A stretch of 14,970 bases of DNA, taken from the NCBI GenBank assembly GCA_046719465.1, contig JBDNCV010000093.1:1-14970 (forward strand), written 5' to 3'. Origin of the DNA: JANWYT01 sp046719465 (lineage in GTDB: Bacteria > Chloroflexota > Anaerolineae > Aggregatilineales > Phototrophicaceae). Shown in pieces: positions 6,480 through 13,413 of the stretch; within the stretch, counting starts at the first letter, position 1; every line of letters starts with the position of its first letter. A program made the position numbers and the translations under genes. The notes below the pieces were generated by a model that was not told where the DNA came from, ran no database searches, and saw only the letters and a program-made list of their open reading frames with translations.

Positions 6480-6525
6480 AAAAATTCGCCCACGCGCTCA
6501 TGAATGACTCATCTTGCGCGTGGGC
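6480..6525 (-). terminator. Intrinsic terminator of the kinase/response regulator operon
   Basis: GCCCACGCGC (6488-6497) and GCGCGTGGGC (6516-6525) form a perfect 10-bp stem with an 18-base loop. Read on the minus strand, the stem is followed by GAATTTTTGC, a T-tract. It lies 12 bp after the stop of the last receiver gene, so it closes that operon. Confidence 0.85.
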
Positions 6526-6536
6526 TGAGAAATGGC

Positions 6537-6917
6537 TTAGTATTCGTTCTGGAAGATCAGCTCCTCCATCGCGCCGAGGAACAGCGTCCGGTTGACCGGC
6601 TTGGCAAAGTAAGCGTCGAAGCCGACTTCGAGCGCGTTGTGTTTGAGCATCGGCGTGTGATAGGCCGTCACCGCCACACATTTGAGGCGGCGCAGCTTGG
6701 GATGGCTGCGAATCAGCGCCAGCATCTGGAAGCCGTCTTTGCCCGGCAGCGCAAGGTCGATGATCGCGCCTGCAAAGGAGCGTTCTTGCAGCAGTTCCCA
6801 GCCTTCTTCGGCGCTGGCGGCCAGCACAACGTCAAGCTGCACCTGCTTGAGCATCCGCGCGATCACGAATTGTCCGTCGGGGTCATCCTCAATGACGAGA
6901 ATCGGTAGCTGCGACAT
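6537..6917 (-). CDS. Receiver-only response regulator (CheY-like), second in operon
   Basis: This 126-residue protein consists solely of a receiver domain with no DNA-binding or enzymatic output. The acidic pocket is E10/D11/D12 (VIEDDPDG), the phospho-acceptor is D54 (AIIDLALPGKDG), the switch threonine is T84 (VAVTAYH) and the conserved lysine is K106 (FAKPVN), so it should be phosphorylatable. It is the third gene of the operon behind the sensor kinase and another receiver, 23 bp after the latter's stop, with GAGGAG at 6929-6934 as ribosome binding site. It probably passes phosphate on or acts by binding a partner. The last helix is shortened compared with CheY but complete enough for a fold. 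Confidence 0.9.
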   Translation of the reverse strand: MSQLPILVIEDDPDGQFVIARMLKQVQLDVVLAASAEEGWELLQERSFAGAIIDLALPGKDGFQMLALIRSHPKLRRLKCVAVTAYHTPMLKHNALEVGFDAYFAKPVNRTLFLGAMEELIFQNEY

Positions 6918-6940
6918 GGTATCTGTTACTCCTCAAGGTT

Positions 6941-7372
6941 TTACTGTGACACAAGCAGGCGGGTGAGATGCGGGACGTCGGCCAGCAGCATCATCAACTG
7001 CTGGATGAACTTGCTCGGCTCGAGCGGCTTGGTGATGTAGTTGTGAAAACCGGCAGCGATGCCCCGCTCACGATCCCCGGCCATGGCGTGAGCGGTGAGC
7101 GCGATCACCGGGACGTGGCCCGTGCGCGGGTTGTTCTTGATCTCGTAGAGCAGCTCCCAGCCGTCCACGCCGGGCATGGAGAGATCGGTCAAGATAAAGC
7201 GAAACTCTTCCGTGGGCTGGCGCAGGATGGCCAGCGCTTCGCTGCCATTGCTGGCGGTGGTGACGTTCGCCCCGGCCAGCTTGAGCAGGCGGCGCGCCAC
7301 CTCGAGGCTGTCGCGCTCATCATCGGCCACCAGCACAGGCCACCCTTCAAACACTTTGGGTATCTTGTTCAT
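6941..7372 (-). CDS. Receiver-only response regulator, first in operon
   Basis: This 143-residue single receiver domain has intact phosphorylation residues: D17/D18 (VADDERD), phospho-acceptor D63 (ILTDLSMPGVDGWE), T93 (ALTAHAMAGD) and K115 (YITKPLEP). The sequence resembles the receiver modules of hybrid kinases more than transcription regulators. I place the start at the second of two nearby ATGs because its spacing to the ribosome binding site is right; the ATG six bases upstream would leave only two bases. The ribosome binding site lies at the stop codon of the upstream kinase gene, so the two are likely translationally coupled and made in proportion. No output domain is present, so its effect must be through a partner or a phosphotransfer protein encoded elsewhere. 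Confidence 0.9.
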   Translation of the reverse strand: MNKIPKVFEGWPVLVADDERDSLEVARRLLKLAGANVTTASNGSEALAILRQPTEEFRFILTDLSMPGVDGWELLYEIKNNPRTGHVPVIALTAHAMAGDRERGIAAGFHNYITKPLEPSKFIQQLMMLLADVPHLTRLLVSQ

Positions 7373-7380
7373 GATCATGA

Positions 7381-7386
7381 CTCCTC
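7381..7386 (-). promoter_or_regulatory. Ribosome binding site at the kinase stop codon
   Basis: The minus strand reads GAGGAG here, touching the kinase TAG at 7386-7388. It is eight bases from the ATG at 7372 but only two from the ATG at 7378, which selects the shorter start. Confidence 0.75.
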
Positions 7387-9020
7387 TAGTTCAGCGAAGG
7401 CACGAGGCGGGCTTGATCAATGCTGTTGGCGAACACCGCGTGTTCGTGGTCAGGCTTGGCCTGTGCGTTGAACGTCGGCAGCTCCAGCGGCAGCGTGACG
7501 GTAAACGTTGAGCCAACGCCCACGGTGCTGTCAACGTCGATCTTGCCGTTCATCAACATCACAAGGCGCTTGACGATGGCCAACCCCAGCCCAGCCCCTT
7601 GATGCTGGCGCGTTGAGGAAGCATCGACTTGGAAGAAGTCGTCAAAGATCAAGCCGAGCTTCGACTTAGGGATGCCGATACCGGTATCCGAGACGCGGAT
7701 CACGAGGGTGTTGTGCTCTCTTGCCACCTGCAGGCTGACTTCGCCTTTCTCTGTGAACTTGATGGCGTTGCCCACCAAGTTGGTGATGATCTGCGAGAGG
7801 CGCGTTTCGTCGTGCTGGATCGTCTCTGGCAGGCTGTGATCCACGTCGAGTGTCAAGCGCAGGCCTTTGTCGTAAGCCAGCATTTTGAGGTCGTTGTACA
7901 GCCCGGCAATCATGTAACGGATTTGCAGCGGGGCGGGCACGATTTGCAGGCCGCCAGTGGCAATGCGCGAGAGGTCAAGGATGTTGTTGATGAGCGTCAG
8001 CAGGCGCTGTGTGTTGGCCAGCGAGCGTTCAGCCATGTAGGTGTTGTCCTCGTCGAGTTGGTCGCTGTAGATCATCAAATGCAGGAAGCCGATCATGGCG
8101 TTGAGCGGTGTGCGCAGCTCATGGCTCATCGTCGCAAGGAACAGATCTTTCATGCGGGTGGCTTCTTCTGCTTGACGGCGCGCGCGCTCCAGCTCTTTGA
8201 TGTTAGCTTGCTCGTTAGCCGCTGCCTTGTTCAGCGCTTCGCCCAACACCCCCAGCTCATCATGGTATTTCACGACAATCCGCGCCTCGAGGTTGCCCTT
8301 GGCAAACTGGCGGCTGACCTCGGTCATGTGGGTGAGGCTTTGCACGATATAGCGTGTGATAAGGGTTGCAGTGAGCAAACACATCACAAATAAGCCTGCA
8401 ACTGCCACGATGATCAACATCAGCGAAGTGGTGAAACGGTTGGTGATGGCAGCTTGTTGTTCCTTCATGTGCTCAACGTGGAGGTTGAAGAAACGGTCAA
8501 GCTGCGTTGTGAGCTGGTTCTTCAACTCCTGATAGCGCCCAGTGTAGACATCGCCAAACTGCGTCACATCAGGGTTGGCCAGCAGCGACTCCTCGATGAT
8601 CACCATCTCCGCGCTGATGACGTCAATCTCGGCAAAGATGGCTTGATCTATGGCGTGATCCTTGGAGTGGATGGCGAGGCGGCGCACCTCAGCCAGCGCG
8701 TTATCATACAGCTCGGCGTAGGCAAAGTAGCGCTCGTAGGCGGCGGTGTCTTGCGGGTTGAACACATAGGCGCGGAACGCATCGGTCAGCACAGCGTCGT
8801 AGTAACGCAAGTCATTAGCGAGCTGCAGCAGCGGGACTTCAGTCGATTCGAAGTACTGCAAATCGTGTGCCCCTGCCAGCACGTAGAAAAAGACCGTACC
8901 CGCTGAGAGGGCAATGAACACAAAAATGGCCGCAAATGCGCCCACCATTTTTGTCCGAATAGGTGCGCCAAGAAGCGCATCGCGCCATTGAGTTGAACGT
9001 TTAAGGCTCAAACCACCCAT
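7386..9020 (-). CDS. Membrane sensor histidine kinase with HAMP domain
   Basis: This 544-residue kinase senses a signal outside the membrane and phosphorylates receivers. It has a first membrane helix (about 25-49) and an extracytoplasmic, mostly helical region (50-197) reminiscent of four-helix-bundle sensors of chemoreceptors. A second membrane helix (198-222), HAMP (about 220-272) and a short coiled coil (RRQAEEATRMKD) follow. The HisKA domain has phospho-acceptor H300 in TMSHELRTPLN. The HATPase domain has the N box NLVGNAIKF (414-422), G1 DTGIGIP (445-451), the F box (459-463) and G2 GAGLGLAI (475-482). All catalytic boxes are intact. Unlike hybrid kinases it has no attached receiver; two lone receivers follow in the same operon. 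The start ATG is preceded by AGGAAG about 12 bases away. The region is visibly less GC-rich than the ABC genes. Confidence 0.93.
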   Translation of the reverse strand: MGGLSLKRSTQWRDALLGAPIRTKMVGAFAAIFVFIALSAGTVFFYVLAGAHDLQYFESTEVPLLQLANDLRYYDAVLTDAFRAYVFNPQDTAAYERYFAYAELYDNALAEVRRLAIHSKDHAIDQAIFAEIDVISAEMVIIEESLLANPDVTQFGDVYTGRYQELKNQLTTQLDRFFNLHVEHMKEQQAAITNRFTTSLMLIIVAVAGLFVMCLLTATLITRYIVQSLTHMTEVSRQFAKGNLEARIVVKYHDELGVLGEALNKAAANEQANIKELERARRQAEEATRMKDLFLATMSHELRTPLNAMIGFLHLMIYSDQLDEDNTYMAERSLANTQRLLTLINNILDLSRIATGGLQIVPAPLQIRYMIAGLYNDLKMLAYDKGLRLTLDVDHSLPETIQHDETRLSQIITNLVGNAIKFTEKGEVSLQVAREHNTLVIRVSDTGIGIPKSKLGLIFDDFFQVDASSTRQHQGAGLGLAIVKRLVMLMNGKIDVDSTVGVGSTFTVTLPLELPTFNAQAKPDHEHAVFANSIDQARLVPSLN

Positions 9021-9066
9021 TGCTGTATGACTCTTCCTAACAAAACGATGAACCAGTGCCGCGTTT

Positions 9067-9096
9067 AGATTAATCCTTTTCAGGCCTCAAAAACAA
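9067..9096 (-). promoter_or_regulatory. Candidate promoter of the kinase operon
   Basis: On the minus strand TTGTTT (9091-9096) and TAATCT (9067-9072) stand 18 bases apart. The match is modest, so this is a weak call. The GGCTAG array begins ten bases upstream of the candidate -35. Confidence 0.3.
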
Positions 9097-9105
9097 GACG
9101 CCTAA

Positions 9106-9151
9106 TGGCTAGTTTATGACTAGCCACAGGGCCTAGCCACATGGCTAGGCC
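9106..9151. promoter_or_regulatory. Four-arm GGCTAG/CTAGCC palindrome array
   Basis: Two adjacent palindromes share one arm sequence. The first is TGGCTAGT (9106-9113) and ACTAGCCA (9119-9126) with a five-base spacer. The second is GGCCTAGCCA (9130-9139) and TGGCTAGGCC (9142-9151) with a two-base spacer. The array lies between the clpC terminator and the kinase operon, just upstream of the candidate kinase promoter. It may be a double operator or a set of alternative hairpins. Confidence 0.6.
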
Positions 9152-9162
9152 ACCTGAACAGA

Positions 9163-9185
9163 AAAGCCCCCGTGATGGGGGCTTT
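9163..9185 (-). terminator. Intrinsic terminator of clpC
   Basis: AAAGCCCCC (9163-9171) pairs with GGGGGCTTT (9177-9185) around a GTGAT loop. On the minus strand the GC stem is followed by CTTTTC. It lies 22 bp after the clpC stop codon. Confidence 0.85.
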
Positions 9186-9207
9186 GTAACGAAGTTGCAG
9201 CAGAGAG

Positions 9208-11697
9208 TTACATCTCGGTGGTGGGTTCTTCGACTGTTTCGAGCTTCAGCTCGTTGTTTTCCACCGTCGCGCGGATTTCGCTGGCGAGCTGGAATCTGCC
9301 AGCGAGGATGCCATCCGAGAGCGCGTCTTCGACCTCGTTTTGGATCAAGCGGCGCAGCGGGCGCGCGCCATACTCAGCATCGTAGCCCTTCTCCGCCAGC
9401 CAGTCCATCGCCTCCGGCGTAACTTCAAGTGTGATGGCATGCTCGATGAGGCGCTCACGCACCTTGTCCAGTTCGAGGTTGACGATCTGCTTGATCTCGT
9501 CCTTCGTCAGGCTGCGGAAGATGATGGTTGCGTCCACACGATTGAGGAACTCCGGACGGAACATCTTGCGGACTTGATCCATGACGTTCTTGGTCATCTC
9601 CTCATAGCTGGACTGCGCCTCGCGCTGCTCGTCGAGGGGCAGCCCGCGGAAGCCCAACGACGCCTGCCGCTTGATCTGATCCGCGCCCACGTTGCTCGTC
9701 ATGACGACAATCGTGTTGCGGAAGTCCACGCGGCGGCCGCGCGCATCGGTCAGCGTGCCTTCTTCCATGATTTGCAGCAGCATGTTGAAGGTCTCGGGGT
9801 GGGCTTTCTCGATCTCGTCAAAGACGACGATGCTGTAGGGGCGGCGGCGGACGGCTTCGGTCAGTTGGCCAGCATCCTCATAGCCCACGTAGCCGGGCGG
9901 CGCACCGACCAGCCGAGCGACGCTGTGCCGCTCCATAAACTCGCTCATGTCGAGCCGCACGAGCGCCTCTTCACTGCCGAACATAAACTGCGCCAGCGCT
10001 TTGGTGAGTTCCGTCTTGCCGACGCCCGTCGGCCCCAAGAACATGAACGACCCAATCGGGCGGCGCGGATCCTTCAAGCCTGCGCGCGCGCGGCGGACGG
10101 CCTTGCTGATCTGGACGATGGCCTCGTGCTGGCCGACGATGCGCTTGTGGAGGTGTTCCTCCATCTCCATCAGGCGCTGCGTCTCGTCCCCGCCCAAGCG
10201 CGTGACGGGGATGCCCGTCCACATCGTGACGACCTCGGCGATGTCGTCCGCCGTGAGGCGCGGCTGGCCGGTTTCTTCGTTCCAGTTGGCGCGGAAGTCG
10301 GCCAGCGAGGCGTTCAGGCTGTCGATGCGGCGGCGCAGCTCCTCAATCTCGTCAGCGGGCAGGCCGTCGTCCTCAGCGCGCTCCAACTCCCCGTGGAGGT
10401 GCTCCAGCTCCTCGTTGATGCGGCGCACTTGGGCCGCTTCCGGCGATTTGTACATGCGCAGGCGGGCCGAGGCCTCGTCGATTAGGTCAATGGCCTTGTC
10501 CGGCAGGAAGCGATCCGGAATATAACGCGCGGACAAGTTGGCCGCAGCTTCGATGGCCTCGTCCGTAATTTCAACGTTGTGGTGCTCCTGATAAGGAACT
10601 TTGATCCCTTGCAGGATTTCGATGGTCTCCTCGATGGTCGGCTCATCGACGAGGATCTGCTGGAAGCGGCGCGCGAGGGCGGCATCGCTCTCGATGTGCT
10701 TGCGATATTCGTCCAGCGTGGTCGCGCCGATGCACTGAAGCTCGCCGCGGCTGAGGGCTGGCTTGAGGATGTTGGCCGCGTCGACGCTGCTGCCCGCGCT
10801 GCCCGCGCCGATGAGCATGTGCACCTCATCGATGAACAGGATGGTATCGCTGGCCTTGAGTTCTTCGATCACGCGCTTGAGGCGCTCCTCAAACTGGCCG
10901 CGATACATCGTCCCCGCGACGAGCGAGCCGACATCAAGCTGAAGGACGCGCTTGTGCAGCAGCGGCTTGGGCGTGTCGCCGTCGATGATGCGCTGGGCGA
11001 GGCCTTCGACGATGGCGGTCTTGCCTACACCCGGCTCGCCGATGAGGGCAGGGTTGTTTTTGCGGCGGCGGCTCAGCACTTGGATCACACGCTCAATCTC
11101 GGTCTCGCGCCCTACGACGGGGTCGAGCTTGCCTTCGCTGGCCAGCGCGGTGAGATCAGTCGCCAGTTGATCCACCAGCGGCGTTTTGTTTTCTTTGGGG
11201 CTGCGGCGCTGTTCACGCTCGGCAGTGGGGGTGGGGGATGACTGCTGGACGGGGCTTTCGCTCAGGACGCGGCGCGTTTGGCGGCGCACTTCCTCTGGGC
11301 TGATCCCGAGGCGGCGCAGCACATCAATCGCCACGCCGTCTTGTTGACGCACCAAGCCCAGCAGCAGGTGCTCCGTGCCGATGTAGTGATGCCCCATGCG
11401 GCGGGCTTCATCGACCGCCAGCTCCAACACTTTCTTCGTCCCAGCCGAGAGGTCGAGCGTGCCACCCGGGGCACGGCTGCCGCTGTCTGTCAAGCGGACG
11501 ACTAGTTCTTCCACGCGGCGTTGATCCAGACCCAGTTCACGCAGAACGCGCCCAGCCACGCCGCCCTCTTCGCGCATCAAGCCCAGCAGCAAATGCTCAG
11601 TGCTGATTTGCCCGTGCTGCAAGCGCTCGGCTTCTTCCTGCGCGAGGCTCAACACGCGGCGCGCCCGCTGTGTAAAGCGTTCCATTTTGTTCGGCAC
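9208..11697 (-). CDS. clpC: ClpC-type AAA+ unfoldase, ATP-binding subunit of Clp protease
   Basis: This 829-residue Hsp100 protein has the standard ClpC layout. It unfolds substrates and feeds them to ClpP in the cytoplasm. Two Clp N repeats (about 5-70 and 82-145, each with TEHLLLGL) come first. The first AAA+ module has Walker A GEPGVGKT (220-227) and Walker B ILFIDE (286-291). A coiled-coil middle domain (about 415-465) follows. The second module has Walker A GPTGVGKT (555-562), Walker B VVFDE (624-628), and a D2-small domain with GYDAEYGARPL (771-781). An LGF tripeptide at 681-683 is the ClpP-docking loop, so it is a protease partner rather than a ClpB-type disaggregase. The middle domain is short, as in ClpC. 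The GTG start is preferred because GGAGG (11707-11711) is nine bases before it; the ATG four codons later is too far. It has its own promoter and terminator. No clpP is in the window. Confidence 0.96.
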   Translation of the reverse strand: MPNKMERFTQRARRVLSLAQEEAERLQHGQISTEHLLLGLMREEGGVAGRVLRELGLDQRRVEELVVRLTDSGSRAPGGTLDLSAGTKKVLELAVDEARRMGHHYIGTEHLLLGLVRQQDGVAIDVLRRLGISPEEVRRQTRRVLSESPVQQSSPTPTAEREQRRSPKENKTPLVDQLATDLTALASEGKLDPVVGRETEIERVIQVLSRRRKNNPALIGEPGVGKTAIVEGLAQRIIDGDTPKPLLHKRVLQLDVGSLVAGTMYRGQFEERLKRVIEELKASDTILFIDEVHMLIGAGSAGSSVDAANILKPALSRGELQCIGATTLDEYRKHIESDAALARRFQQILVDEPTIEETIEILQGIKVPYQEHHNVEITDEAIEAAANLSARYIPDRFLPDKAIDLIDEASARLRMYKSPEAAQVRRINEELEHLHGELERAEDDGLPADEIEELRRRIDSLNASLADFRANWNEETGQPRLTADDIAEVVTMWTGIPVTRLGGDETQRLMEMEEHLHKRIVGQHEAIVQISKAVRRARAGLKDPRRPIGSFMFLGPTGVGKTELTKALAQFMFGSEEALVRLDMSEFMERHSVARLVGAPPGYVGYEDAGQLTEAVRRRPYSIVVFDEIEKAHPETFNMLLQIMEEGTLTDARGRRVDFRNTIVVMTSNVGADQIKRQASLGFRGLPLDEQREAQSSYEEMTKNVMDQVRKMFRPEFLNRVDATIIFRSLTKDEIKQIVNLELDKVRERLIEHAITLEVTPEAMDWLAEKGYDAEYGARPLRRLIQNEVEDALSDGILAGRFQLASEIRATVENNELKLETVEEPTTEM

Positions 11698-11706
11698 GGT
11701 AAAACC

Positions 11707-11711
11707 CCTCC
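11707..11711 (-). promoter_or_regulatory. Ribosome binding site of clpC (selects the GTG start)
   Basis: The minus strand reads GGAGG, nine bases before the GTG at 11697 and 21 bases before the in-frame ATG at 11685, so the GTG is preferred. Confidence 0.75.
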
Positions 11712-11712
11712 A

Positions 11713-11731
11713 GATCAGCGCAGGGCTGATC
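11713..11731 (-). promoter_or_regulatory. Leader inverted repeat next to the clpC ribosome binding site
   Basis: GATCAGC (11713-11719) and GCTGATC (11725-11731) form a perfect 7-bp inverted repeat with a five-base spacer, one base from the ribosome binding site. It could be a translational hairpin or a repressor operator. It does not match the CtsR heptad repeat or the CIRCE element. Confidence 0.45.
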
Positions 11732-11751
11732 GTTACAATGGACTATTGCAC

Positions 11752-11767
11752 ACTTTAAAGTATACCA
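11752..11767 (-). promoter_or_regulatory. clpC promoter, extended -10 type, with ACTTTAAAGT palindrome
   Basis: The minus strand has TGGTATACT, an extended -10 (TGnTATACT, 11759-11767); no clear -35 is seen. The perfect palindrome ACTTTAAAGT (11752-11761) overlaps its downstream edge. The predicted leader is about 50 bases. Confidence 0.5.
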
Positions 11768-11917
11768 GCACTTACCTAAAAGACGGTAGACAGCATCATC
11801 GGAGACACGTTAGAAATTTGTCTATGCGGGGGGTGTGATGGGCGGTTCATAATGGGGGAATAGGACGCGAGAGCCTCACCCTGAAGCCCTGCGCGGTGTG
11901 ATCTGCCGTGCGGAGAG

Positions 11918-12044
11918 GCCTCACCCTGACGTCGCGCTGCTCCGTCGCCCCTCTCCTGTAGAGAGGGGCAGCTGCTGTATGCCCCCCGTCTCTACGGGTG
12001 GCCGCGGGCAGGCCACTTCGAGAAGGGGGGTGGGGGGGTGAGGC
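11918..12044. repeat. Palindromic intergenic repeat, copy C
   Basis: It begins with GCCTCACCC and ends with GGGGTGAGGC. It contains the hairpin CCCCTCTC (11948-11955) / GAGAGGGG (11961-11968) and the nested GTGGCC/GGCCAC module (11994-12016), which matches copy B at 22 of 23 bases. The internal order differs from B: the simple hairpin comes before the nested module, as if the element were inverted or rearranged. A second broken repeat start lies just outside, near 11872. Confidence 0.75.
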
Positions 12045-12051
12045 CTCTCGC

Positions 12052-12071
12052 GGACGAGGCAGGCCTCGTCC
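12052..12071. repeat. Perfect hairpin, second palindrome family, copy 1
   Basis: GGACGAGGC (12052-12060) and GCCTCGTCC (12063-12071) pair perfectly around AG, directly after the esterase stop codon. There is no T-tract. It is a near copy of the hairpin at 14817-14836 and may act as a 3' end protector or weak terminator. Confidence 0.6.
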
Positions 12072-13205
12072 CTACTGCGGTGAAACGAGGCACTCGCCTG
12101 TGCCCGGGTCGCACATCGGGCTGACGCTGGCGTCGCCGTCCAGCAGGCGCTGCACCCAATCGACGAAGCGCACGCCCTGCACCTCATAGGTGTAGGTGAT
12201 GTCGAGCGGCGTGATGCAGTGTACTGTGCCGCCGGGCATGAAGTTGGCGAAGTTGCGCGCGGTCGCCTCGAGGCTGTAAATGTTGGAGAGCATCTGGCGT
12301 GCCCACTCCGGCCCGATCTCAGCGAAGTTGCTGGCGTCGACCATGCGCCCCGTTTGCAGCGCGTAGAAGGCTACCTGCACTTGATCGAGGAAGGTTGTGT
12401 ACTGGGCAAAGACGTTCTCAGGGAAGGCGCGCGCCAGCTCGCGCATGTGGAAGGTCGTGTTGTAGCGCTCCGGCGTGACGTTCTCAAACGCGGGGATGAA
12501 ATCCGGCAGGGAGGCGTAGGTGTTCCACAGTGCCAGCCCTTCCCACGCGCGCGGGGTGACGCCCACCGAAGCATCGGCCAGCAGCACCACGCGCTGATCG
12601 GCATAGTTCTGCATGATGTTGCCGGCGTGGAACAGCGCGCCGTAGCCGCCCGCGCTGCACCCCGTGACGAACACCTGCGCGGGGTCGGTGTAGTTGGCGA
12701 AGGCCCACGCCAGCGCCGCCGAGGCGTTCTCAAAGCCGGTGAAGTTGACCGTCACTTCTTCGACGGGCAGGCCGGTTTCGGGCGGGACGGGCAGCGTGAC
12801 GGCGGGGGTGCTGCCGCTGTGGACGTCACCGCTGCAATACGGGATGAACACCGTGTTGTAATCGCGCACGGGGTTTTCCTCGTTGTCGAAGTCGAAGAAG
12901 CCCGCGCGCAGGGCTTCCGGCTCGGTCTCATCGACGAAGTACTGCGACGCGAATTGACCGCGCGCCCCGCAGGTGAAGCCGTCCCAGCATGCGCCGCCCC
13001 CCTCGAAGTAGATCATCAGGTTGGCGGTTGGCTCGCTCGCGGGGCGCACAAGGAAGCTGTACTCGGTGTCATACAAGCAGCGCGCCCCCTCCACGGGGAT
13101 CTGTGTCCACTCGCCGACCGGCAAATCGCCCAAAGTGGGCATGTCTTGCGCCAGCGCAGGCAGCGCCATGAGGCCAACGCTCAAGCCAATCAACCACTTT
13201 TTCAT
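12072..13205 (-). CDS. Secreted pectinacetylesterase/Notum-family hydrolase
   Basis: This 377-residue alpha/beta hydrolase is predicted to be exported and to cut ester bonds, as known family members do on acetylated pectin or lipid-modified proteins; the substrate here is unknown. The signal peptide is at 1-19 (MKKWLIGLSVGLMALPALA, cut before QDM). The oxyanion-hole motif YFEGGGACW (66-74) and the nucleophile elbow GCSAGG with S184 are both clear. The likely acid is D211 (LADASVG) and the likely base H329 (GGTVHC). Eight cysteines in the mature part (43, 73, 79, 124, 183, 330, 365, 372) suggest disulfides. The start is the ATG at 13205, with AAAGGAA five bases upstream; the GTG seven codons earlier lacks a ribosome binding site. 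It is a single-gene unit, divergent from the phosphoesterase operon, with an extended -10 promoter. Confidence 0.88.
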   Translation of the reverse strand: MKKWLIGLSVGLMALPALAQDMPTLGDLPVGEWTQIPVEGARCLYDTEYSFLVRPASEPTANLMIYFEGGGACWDGFTCGARGQFASQYFVDETEPEALRAGFFDFDNEENPVRDYNTVFIPYCSGDVHSGSTPAVTLPVPPETGLPVEEVTVNFTGFENASAALAWAFANYTDPAQVFVTGCSAGGYGALFHAGNIMQNYADQRVVLLADASVGVTPRAWEGLALWNTYASLPDFIPAFENVTPERYNTTFHMRELARAFPENVFAQYTTFLDQVQVAFYALQTGRMVDASNFAEIGPEWARQMLSNIYSLEATARNFANFMPGGTVHCITPLDITYTYEVQGVRFVDWVQRLLDGDASVSPMCDPGTGECLVSPQ

Positions 13206-13210
13206 GATGG

Positions 13211-13217
13211 TTCCTTT
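13211..13217 (-). promoter_or_regulatory. Ribosome binding site selecting the esterase ATG
   Basis: The minus strand reads AAAGGAA, five bases before the ATG at 13205. A longer frame starting at a GTG at 13226 would place this site inside the coding region. Confidence 0.7.
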
Positions 13218-13263
13218 CAAAAACACTGTTTAAAGAACGCACTATCGCGTTGTTTCGACGTTT

Positions 13264-13272
13264 ATTATAGCA
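13264..13272 (-). promoter_or_regulatory. Extended -10 promoter of the esterase gene
   Basis: The minus strand has TGCTATAAT: a perfect -10 hexamer (13264-13269) with an upstream TG. No -35 is visible at 17 bases. The leader to the ATG would be about 50 bases. Confidence 0.6.
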
Positions 13273-13372
13273 AAGGCTCCCCCGCGGCAGTGGATACCAG
13301 ATGAGAAGTTGGTATGGACACGTTAGCGCCCGCCTGCGCGAATTTTGGATACAAAAGCGCCCGCCGAGCCGG

Positions 13373-13378
13373 TATAAT
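13373..13378 (+). promoter_or_regulatory. -10 element of the phosphoesterase/methyltransferase operon
   Basis: A perfect TATAAT lies 35 bases before the ATG at 13414. TTGGAT (13345-13350) is 22 bases upstream, too far to be a standard -35, so only the -10 is called. Confidence 0.55.
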
Positions 13379-13413
13379 TAAGCTCATGTTAACCGGCTGA
13401 AGGTTGTAGAGGT

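Larger units (their letters stand above)
11698..12071. other. Non-coding region upstream of clpC with repeat C
   Basis: No gene is seen here. It holds, from left to right, the clpC ribosome binding site, a leader hairpin, the clpC promoter, about 100 bp without recognised signal (11770-11868), the broken start of a repeat (near 11872), repeat copy C, and a hairpin at the end of the esterase gene. Confidence 0.7.

Noticed and set aside
9340..10485. 381-codon frame opposite clpC
   Set aside because: The opposite strand is an unmistakable ClpC; the mirror frame has typical shadow composition and no domain.
12219..13304. 361-codon frame opposite the esterase gene
   Set aside because: It is a shadow of the esterase gene, which has a signal peptide and catalytic motifs, and it runs over the esterase promoter.
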